Source: Acanthochromis polyacanthus
Taxonomy: Eukaryota > Chordata > Actinopteri > Pomacentridae
Direction: 5' to 3'
NCBI RefSeq assembly: GCF_021347895.1
Contig: NC_067117.1
Coordinates: forward strand, 1-64,000
Length of the DNA: 64,000 nucleotides
Shown here: positions 11,871 to 64,000 of the stretch, in pieces
How positions within the stretch are numbered: position 1 is the first letter of the stretch
How the letters are laid out: every line of letters starts with the position of its first letter
Position numbers and translations under genes: made by a program
Notes under the pieces: generated by a model
The model's input: the letters and a program-made list of their open reading frames with translations, nothing else
Databases searched by the model: none
Told to the model about the DNA's origin: nothing

Positions 11871-12198
11871 AGTGATCACAGCTCCACTAGTTCCAACCGC
11901 GGTTACGTGGTTTGCTTTCTTGTTGCCTGACAGCGCATGACTCTTACAATGAGAACGCGACCTTTTTCCAGATATTTTTGTCAGGACCAAAATGAATAAA
12001 ACAGCAGAAATCTCATTTTTAGAAGCGAAGTTGTTCCATTGTTTATTTCCTGGTTAGTCGGTAAGGGGTCCTGAAAAGCCACGCCTACGAAACATCTGTC
12101 TCAGAAACGCTGAAATCACCAGTTGATCGGATCACCAGTAAATCTTGAACACCGGAGGCTAGTTAGCTGCTAACAGCTGCTAAGTCATCAGTTAAATG

Positions 12199-13092
12199 GA
12201 GTAACTAGTATAAATACGCGGCTGTAGTATAAATACGCGGCTGTAGTAGAAATACACGGCTGTAATAGAAATACACGGCTGTAGTAGAAATACACGGCTG
12301 TAGTAGAAATACACGGCTGTAGTAGAAATACACGGCTGTAATAGAAATACACGGCTGTAGTATAAATACACGGCTGTAGTATAAATACACGGCTGCAATA
12401 GAAATACACGGCTGCAGTAGAAATACACGGCTGTAGTAGAAATACACGGCTGTAGTAGAAATACACGGCTGTAATAGAAATACACGGCTGTAATAGAAAT
12501 ACACGGCTGTAGTATAAATACACGGCTGCAATAGAAATACACGGCTGCAATAGAAATACACGGCTGTAGTATAAATACACGGCTGTAGTATAAATACACG
12601 GCTGCAGTATAAATACACGGCTGCAGTATAAATACACGGCTGTAGTATAAATACACGGCTGTAGTATAAATACACGGCTGCAGTAGAAATACACGGCTGT
12701 AGTACAAATACACGGCTGCAGTACAAATACACGGCTGTAGTAGAAATACACGGCTGTAATAGAAATACACGGCTGTAGTAGAAATACACGGCTGTAGTAG
12801 AAATACACGGCTGTAGTAGAAATACACGGCTGTAGTATAAATACACGGCTGCAGTATAAATACACGGCTGTAGTATAAATACACGGCTGCAGTATAAATA
12901 CACGGCTGTAGTAGAAATACACGGCTGTAGTATAAATACACGGCTGTAATAGAAATACACGGCTGTAGTAGAAATACACGGCTGTAGTAGAAATACACGG
13001 CTGTAGTATAAATACACGGTTGCAGTAGAAATACACGGCTGTAGTAGAAATACACGGTTGCAGTATAAATACACGGCTGTAGTAGAAATACA
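12199..13092. repeat. 19-bp GAAATACACGGCTGTAGTA minisatellite, ~47 copies
   Basis: The array has strictly 19-bp units with a few alternating positions (TAGTAG, TAGTAT, GCAGTA, TAATAG) and CpG in every unit. Because 19 is not a multiple of three and the minus strand lacks stops, three long overlapping open frames arise on the minus strand. They are the same repeat read in each phase and are not genes. The array lies in RNF123 intron 1, beside the LINE that starts at 13167. Confidence 0.95.
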
Positions 13093-13455
13093 CAGTTTGT
13101 ACCAATTTCACACTATAGAAAAATACATCTCCTTGCAGTATAAATACACAGACAGTAGTAACTCCTTGCAGTTTATTGTTTATTAGGATCCCCATTAGCT
13201 CCCACAACAGGTTGCCGTTCTTCCTGGGGTCCACACATAAAAATCAAAATTTTCCAAACATTAAAACATGCATAATACATCACAATAATATCTTATTAAA
13301 AACAAAAAAATAAAATAAATCTAACAGAGTATGCTATAAAACACAACATCTAACAATTATTGCTGGAAATGGAGTTGTGTAATCTTCCTTTTATACAGTA
13401 ATTTGTTAGTAATGTCTCTGATGTTCAAAGGAAGTGAGTTCCAGGCCTTTGCTCC

Positions 13456-13978
13456 TCAATAGGCAATAGTTCTTCTCCTGCAGTTTGTCCTGAACCCAGG
13501 GACATCCAGATCTCTTGATGTCACTTGGGGAGTCATGTAGCCGTGACAAAAACCCCTGAATCTCAGCCTTTCTTTCAAAAAGCTGGGCTCTCCGTTGGTC
13601 AGAGCTTTGTGTACAAACATTAGAAGACTAACTTGTAGCTTTGTATTCACCATTAGCCAGGACATTTTTTTATGCATCTCACGAACATTAGTGTGAAACG
13701 GACAGTGAAGCACAACTCTTGCTGCTCTGTTCTGAGCAAGCTGAAGTTTCCTTAACTGTGTCTTGAGTAGCACTGTACCACACTAGTGGACAGTAATGAA
13801 GGTGAGATAAAACAATGCTTTGAACCACAGTTTTAAGAACAGAGGTTGGACAGTAAGAAGAACATTTCTTAGCCATAGCAATACCTCTGCCCATCATGTT
13901 AACTGTATGATTGATCTGATCTGACCAGGACAATGACTGGTCCAGTCTGATACCCAACAGCTTAACCTTAGAGACCTG
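13456..13978 (-). pseudogene. Downstream half of the same LINE reverse transcriptase
   Basis: This continues the RT of 15462-16067 across the Harbinger insertion. It reads GIRLDQSLSWSDQ and LSHLHYCPLVWY. After a frameshift near 13770 it resumes with KLQLAQNRAARVVL and a C-terminal LRFRG block. The frameshift and the insertion make it inactive. Confidence 0.75.
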
Positions 13979-15461
13979 GGGCCTTATTTATAAAGCTTGC
14001 GTACGCACAAAACAGGGCTAGAAAGTGGCGTAAATCACAAACTTTGCGTAGAAAGCGGCGTACGCTGTGTACGTCGTGATTTCTAAAAACAAACTTGGCA
14101 TGAGAATGTGCGCACCGGTGCACCAACTTTGATGCTTGCTTAAGCACATTTTGGAGACAGAGGGAACGGCAGTGCCGGAGGGTGAAGTGGTGAATTGAAA
14201 CCAGATTGATCTCAAACCTTTATTGTTATCACATATTAGACTTGTAGAGCCGATAATCATAAACCCTCATTGTTGTAGATGTTCATATAGTGCGTCATTC
14301 GGCCTACGACTGTATTTGCAGAACTATGTTCATATGTCAAACTTCCATCTTCAAATGATATAGAGCGGTGAGTGGCACTGATTGATTACTGATTTGGAAA
14401 AGGCATGTGACAATCAGTCCAATCGCTGATCAAGTGGATAAATAGCGGGTCACAGCCGTGTGTAATGTGGCACAATGGATGAGCTGGCATTGCTGGAAGA
14501 TCATGTTAAGAATGGAGAGAGATTTTAGGGATAACGGGGATTTGCCCATGACGATGACTGGCTAATAAGCCGATTCAGATTCCCTAGAGCAGTACTCTTG
14601 GATCTATGTGCTGAACTGGGCCGTCTTAGACCGACCCCCCCACCCAAACCATCCCGGTACAGACACAGGAGCTGACGACTCGGGGGTTTCTGGTGACACC
14701 GGCTCCTTCCAGCGTTAAGTGGCCGACAGGTCTGTGTTTAATATGAAGAATATATGAGGTTACATTTGTTGTCTAAATCCTATCTGGGTCTGATATACAG
14801 TTAAATGATGTCCTTTAGGTCTGGATATCACAACCATCCCTCAGTGCAATAATGCCAGCTGTTTGGATGACATTATAAACATGACCAGTCAGTACATCAG
14901 GTTTCCTTACACTGTGGGTGAACAGGCCAACATTAAACGGCAATTTGCAGCGATGTCCGGTTTCCCAAATGTAATCAGTGTAACTGACTGCACTCATGTT
15001 GCTGTAAGGGCTCCGAGTGAAGATGAATTTGTCTATGTGAAAAAATGTACATTCAATCAGTGTATAAATTATTTGTACATCGGACATGATCATAACAAAT
15101 TTAGTGTCAGGGTGGCCTGGGTCAACACATGATTCATTCATCCTGACGCACAGCAGTGAAAAGACTGCAGGGGGCGCTGCATAAAATGCCGTGGATCAGC
15201 AGCTTATTTATATACAGATACATTCATGAGTTACTTTGCATTGACCATTCATGGTAAAATGTGGGTGTGTTGTGGGCGGAATGTGAGGTGGATCCACCTG
15301 TGCAATCTTCCAGCTGGAGTGTGATTTATCAAGGAATTGCGTGCAGCTGTTCTTACGCACAGTTTTATAAATCAGGGGCGAAGGGTGTACGCCCATTTCA
15401 GATTTTTGGCATACGCAAACTTTTAGTATTGATCCTACGCAAAGTTTTATAAATGAGGCCC
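13979..15461 (+). mobile_element. PIF/Harbinger transposon copy 1, 1483 bp, CTG TSD
   Basis: The ends GGGCCTTATTTATAAA and TTTATAAATGAGGCCC are inverted. CTG at 13976-13978 and 15462-15464 is the 3-bp TSD. The interior carries a decayed HARBI1-like transposase on the + strand: an N-terminal block from 14475 (MDELALLEDHV, then DDDWLISRFRFPRAVLLDL in another frame) and a DDE block at 14863-15132. A second copy in inverted orientation lies at 36429-37912. Confidence 0.9.
14475..15150 (+). pseudogene. Decayed PIF/Harbinger (HARBI1-like) transposase
   Basis: Recognisable pieces are spread over several frames. They are MDELALLEDHV at 14475, WLISRFRFPRAVLLDL near 14560, the block TSQYIRFPYTVGEQANIKRQ followed by AAMSGFPN and TDCTHVAVRAP (first catalytic Asp) at 14863-15040, and THDSFIL in another frame at ~15125. 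Frameshifts and a missing middle make it non-functional. The second, Myb-like gene usual for Harbinger is not seen. Confidence 0.75.
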
Positions 15462-16067
15462 CTGCTCAACTACTGTGCCCTCAAGTGAAAGATGAAGTGC
15501 ATTGGTGCTTGGCTGAACACACCTGCTATTAAATACAATGCTTTTAGTTTTGGATGTATTTAACACTAATTTATTCATTTTCATCCACTTCTGTAGAGTG
15601 CTGTTCAATTCAGATATTGTTGCAGAGGAAGAATACAGAGCAGCATCATCATCAGCATACATTACAATATTGGCCTTTCTCACAGAGAGGGGAAGATCAT
15701 TTATGAATATAGAAAATAAAAGTGGACCCAAGCAGCTTCCTTGAGGTAGACCGCATGACGTGATTTTAGGGTTTGACATACTGCCATTACAAAACACTTT
15801 TTGAACACGATTAGAAAGATCAGTGTTCATCCATTTGAGTGCTGTTTGAGAAAAACCATAGTACTTTAGTTTTTCAATTAAAATGCAATGATCGATCACA
15901 TCAAAAGCAGCAGTGAGATCCAACAGGACCGCTCCTACTAATTTATTCTCATCTAAGGATGTCAGCCATTCTTCCGTCATATGAGCTCGAGCCGTATTGG
16001 TGGAATGCCCCTGTCTATATGCATGCTGTGCACTAGTAAGCAGTTTATTTTCATTAAAATACTTCAT
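15462..16067 (-). pseudogene. LINE reverse transcriptase fragment (CR1/L2/Rex-type), interrupted
   Basis: The minus-strand frame contains RT landmarks: AYRQGHST, LLDLTAAFDVIDH (motif A), GLPQGSCLGPLLFSIFINDL (motif B) and VMYADDDAAL (motif C, YADD). It breaks at the Harbinger insertion after TVVEQ and resumes at 13978 with VSKVKLLGIRLDQSLSWSDQ, continuing to about 13456 through HYCPLVWYS and LQLAQNRAARV. The N-terminal endonuclease is absent. Confidence 0.8.
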
Positions 16068-16158
16068 AATTTGGTTAAAAACAATTTTTTCTATTACTTT
16101 GCTAAATAGAGTATAAGTACACAGACAGTAGTAACTCCTGGTTCTGTTCTTTCTGCAG

Positions 16159-61740
<45,582 letters not shown>

Positions 61741-62740
61741 GTAAAACACACACACGTGCACACAGGCACACGTACACGCACACACACAGGCTTTTGTGAT
61801 GTCAGAAAATGAGATCCAGATGAATCATTTCAGAACGTTCTCCACCTTCAGAACCCGAACAGCTCAACTTCAACACAAACTCTCTAGTCTCTTTCTCCTT
61901 CAGAGGAGTCATAGAGTCTTGGTGGCCTCCCTCTCTAGTCTCTCAGGTCTTCAGGACGTCCTGCTCTCGTCAGATGTATTCATGTTCCATCTTCCTTCCA
62001 TCTCTTCATGATGGATTTTACTGGACTCCAGGAGATCTTCAGGACTTTTAAATGTTCTTATATCGTCCTGACTGATGCTCGTCAACAACCTTTCCTCAGA
62101 GTTTCTTGGTTCTTTACTCTTCATGGTGTAGTTCTATCCAGGAGTTCTGATCCAGCAGAGACTGGACCTTCCAGATCCAGGAGTCTTTATCGTCCAATCA
62201 CTGACCTCAGATCATCCATTACTGACTTCTAGAACCTGCTGAGTTCCATCAGAGTCTTTAAAGAGGCTGAATCCTGATGCACTCTTTATTTCACAGTTTG
62301 TATTTTTAATTCATTGATTTTTTTAGAAATCTGCTGACACTTTTTTTGTCTGTCTCATTTCTTAGTTTTTTTCCTCATCTTTGTGTTTGTGAGTTTTTCT
62401 ACTGAACTCTGTTTTTACTTTGTAACATTTACCAGCTTCAGGGACAGATCCAGTCGTTTATCTGCAGTTAGCTTTCATGTAAACCAGCATCTGAGGATTG
62501 GATCAGTCAGGCTCAGGATTGTTTTCTGGCGGTTCCATCTGGTTTCATCCAGTTCCCTGTGGTTCTGTAGGTTGTGTGATGTTCTTGTCAGTGTAGAATA
62601 TTGTGTTGCTGTTTCTTTACTGCTTTTAGTTTTAGTAGAAGTTGTGGCTCCATTTCTATTTTATTCTGCTGCACATTTCTGACTGAAGGTGGAACTAAAC
62701 ATCCAGACCGAGTGTCTGCAGTGTTCCTGTTGTCCAGATT
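61741..62740. other. RNF123 intron 27, nothing clear
   Basis: This starts GTAAAACACACACACG and is ordinary intronic sequence. No further RNF123 exon was found here. Confidence 0.6.
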
Positions 62741-62743
62741 TAT

Positions 62744-63812
62744 GGTGCCACAATTGTGTCAAAAGTCACGCGTGCATAACTCTCTCTCTCTCTCGTGCGA
62801 AACACGTACCCCGCCCGCGCGTAGCAATGTGTCCACGTGCAAAAGACACTCTGCGCACGCGAGGAGCCTCGTGGAGCTCTGATCTACGCGCGGGGAGAAG
62901 ACTTTTGACCCTTTGTGGGCGGATACCAGTGCTCACCACAACCTCCCTATGATTGGCTGTCTGCGACAGCAAGAACTCACCCCCCCATGTGGGATGCCAC
63001 TGTATACAAGAGAGGAAATGACACAGTCGGCTGGAGCCCCTTTGATGCTGCTGCCGCTGTTCTGCTGTGCACCGAACACACACAGAACCGAGCCCGGATC
63101 TCCAACTGCCGGTCAGCGAGTGTCTCCACGTATTTCTGGCTCTAAACGGGGGGGCTGTCAGCCTTTAGTACAGCGATTAGACATTAGCTAGCTCCATTGC
63201 TAACGGCAGTTACCCAGGTGGACTGACCGGAATCGGCCCAGAAGCCCAGCATGTCTACTCCAGTGATTCTGACAGGGAGTTTAAGAGTGATTCTATAATT
63301 AGGGGTACATTTCATATCATCCAGCAAGTGAAAAAATCAGTGTGCTTTTTGGCTTAATATTCTATTTGTTTCCATAGTATACCCCTGGATTGTGCAAAAT
63401 CCATTAATTGGCAAGCTTAAACTCCAATGATTTTTTAAATATTCAAAGTTAAATTTACACCTGGTTCATTATTTTGTCAACTGTGTTACGGACAAAAGTT
63501 TTCATAGAAGACATGAATGAAGTACTACGCATTTTATAAAACAATTGTTTGCAAATTCTTGTGTCTGTTCATCCAGGGTTTGGCTGTTTTTTGTCTAACT
63601 GCTTTTAAAATAAGATTTTTGAGCTGGGAATTGATATTCTGTGGGATACGATCATCAAGGGAAAAAATTGCCAAAAATGTCTACTGTGTTACCCAACAAG
63701 TGTAACACAGTAGACAGGGAATGACGCCATGTGGACTGTTACAGTTGAATGGTAACACAGTTACCAGCGCGTAACACGTACCCCGCGCGCGACTTTTGAC
63801 ACAATTATGGCA
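62744..63812. mobile_element. ~1.07-kb DNA element with GCCACAATTGTGTCAAAAGT inverted ends
   Basis: The left end GGTGCCACAATTGTGTCAAA and the inverted right end GATGCCATAATTGTGTCAAA match for ~25 bp with few changes. Both continue into CpG-rich sequence with AACACGTACCCCGC (62801 and 63775). Inside is a 15-bp hairpin at 63678-63716. No transposase. Superfamily unknown. Confidence 0.65.
63678..63716. repeat. Perfect 15-bp hairpin TGTCTACTGTGTTAC / GTAACACAGTAGACA
   Basis: Arms 63678-63692 and 63702-63716 are perfectly inverted around 9 nt. Related GTAACACAGTTACC motifs follow at 63750-63765. It lies in the right half of the 62744-63812 element and may be a sub-terminal structure. Confidence 0.75.
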
Positions 63813-64000
63813 TCATACAGATGTTCCCTTAGTGTTAGAATGCAGCAGTAACTTGGTATTGTTGAAGATGAACTCTGTGCTGCTGTTTGGTTTTAGGGGT
63901 CAGACTGAATGTGGAGTTTGTGTTTCAGCTGGAGACTGTTTGTTGTTTATTGTGTTTGTTGTTATTTATCTGCACAGACTCGTGTGTTTGTGTTTTTCTG
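63813..64000. other. RNF123 intron 27 continued, nothing seen
   Basis: No exon, repeat or site is recognised up to the right edge. Confidence 0.6.

Larger units (their letters stand above)
9870..12153. mobile_element. 2.28-kb DNA transposon with 44-bp TIRs, host of nested elements
   Basis: The left end GGTGTTCAAGATTAACTGGT and the reverse complement of the right end (12110-12153) match over ~44 bp with about three differences, continuing through TGATCCGATCA. No transposase is readable, so this is a non-autonomous element or a shell. It contains a tRNA-like SINE (about 10755-10919) and the helicase-bearing element at 11298-11870. The TSD is unclear, so the superfamily is not assigned. Confidence 0.7.
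13167..16110 (-). mobile_element. Truncated LINE with 29-bp TSD, split by a Harbinger element
   Basis: The flanks 13138-13166 and 16111-16139 are a 29-bp direct repeat with one mismatch, which is the target-site duplication. The element runs on the minus strand and ends in GGGGATCCTAATAAACAATA near 13200-13167. It encodes the second half of a reverse transcriptase and is 5'-truncated. A PIF/Harbinger copy (13979-15461) sits within its RT gene. Without the insert it is about 1.46 kb. It lies only ~20 bases before the acceptor of the first RNF123 coding exon. Confidence 0.85.

Noticed and set aside
12188..13234. Three overlapping minus-strand frames of ~290-350 codons (YFYYSRVF repeats)
   Set aside because: A 19-bp stop-free repeat opens all three phases. 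No promoter, no unique sequence.

Overview
This is a window of a vertebrate nuclear genome, almost certainly a ray-finned (teleost) fish. It holds two interrupted protein-coding genes with compact exons and canonical splice sites. Around them are typical fish repeats: hAT, PIF/Harbinger, piggyBac, mariner, L2/CR1-type LINEs, Penelope, a tRNA-like SINE and very long minisatellites. There are no operons, CRISPR arrays or other prokaryotic features. The species cannot be named from the sequence.

Gene 1 (about 1-7190, + strand) is the 3' part of ALDH4A1, mitochondrial delta-1-pyrroline-5-carboxylate dehydrogenase. Ten exons, from 436 to the stop codon at 6357-6359, join in phase into 412 residues. 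A 3' UTR with an AATAAA signal at 7163-7168 follows. The first ~150 residues lie left of the window.

Gene 2 (about 9480 to beyond 64000, + strand) is RNF123/KPC1, the catalytic subunit of the KPC ubiquitin ligase. A CpG-rich segment near 9480-9660 is the probable first non-coding exon and promoter. The start codon is at 16172. Twenty-seven coding exons (16172-61740) join in perfect phase into ~910 residues: N-terminus, SPRY domain and the long middle region. The RING finger lies right of the window. Two introns are not GT-AG but AT-AC introns of the minor (U12) spliceosome type. One, at 35429-35509, is only 81 nt and nearly textbook. The other, at 30586-31809, has a weaker donor.

Everything else is repeat. 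By rough count more than a quarter of the window is minisatellite, mostly in introns. Several arrays start exactly at a 5' splice site, so each unit repeats the donor sequence (RNF123 introns 2, 5, 7 and 26, and an ALDH4A1 intron). One 1.6 kb array abuts a 3' splice site and repeats a branch-point-plus-pyrimidine unit. Two arrays with unit lengths divisible by three (24 and 12 bp) stay open in the frame of the exon before them for hundreds of codons.

Transposons are nested, and many can be bounded exactly by terminal inverted repeats (TIRs) and target-site duplications (TSDs). They include a 2979-bp hAT with an 8-bp TSD, two 1.48-kb Harbinger copies with CTG/CAG TSDs, a LINE with a 29-bp TSD just before the first coding exon, twin 533-bp piggyBac-type elements inside a 26-bp minisatellite, a 537-bp mariner-type element, and a 573-bp element with a 9-bp TSD carrying a RecQ-like helicase fragment. 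None of the transposon genes looks intact.
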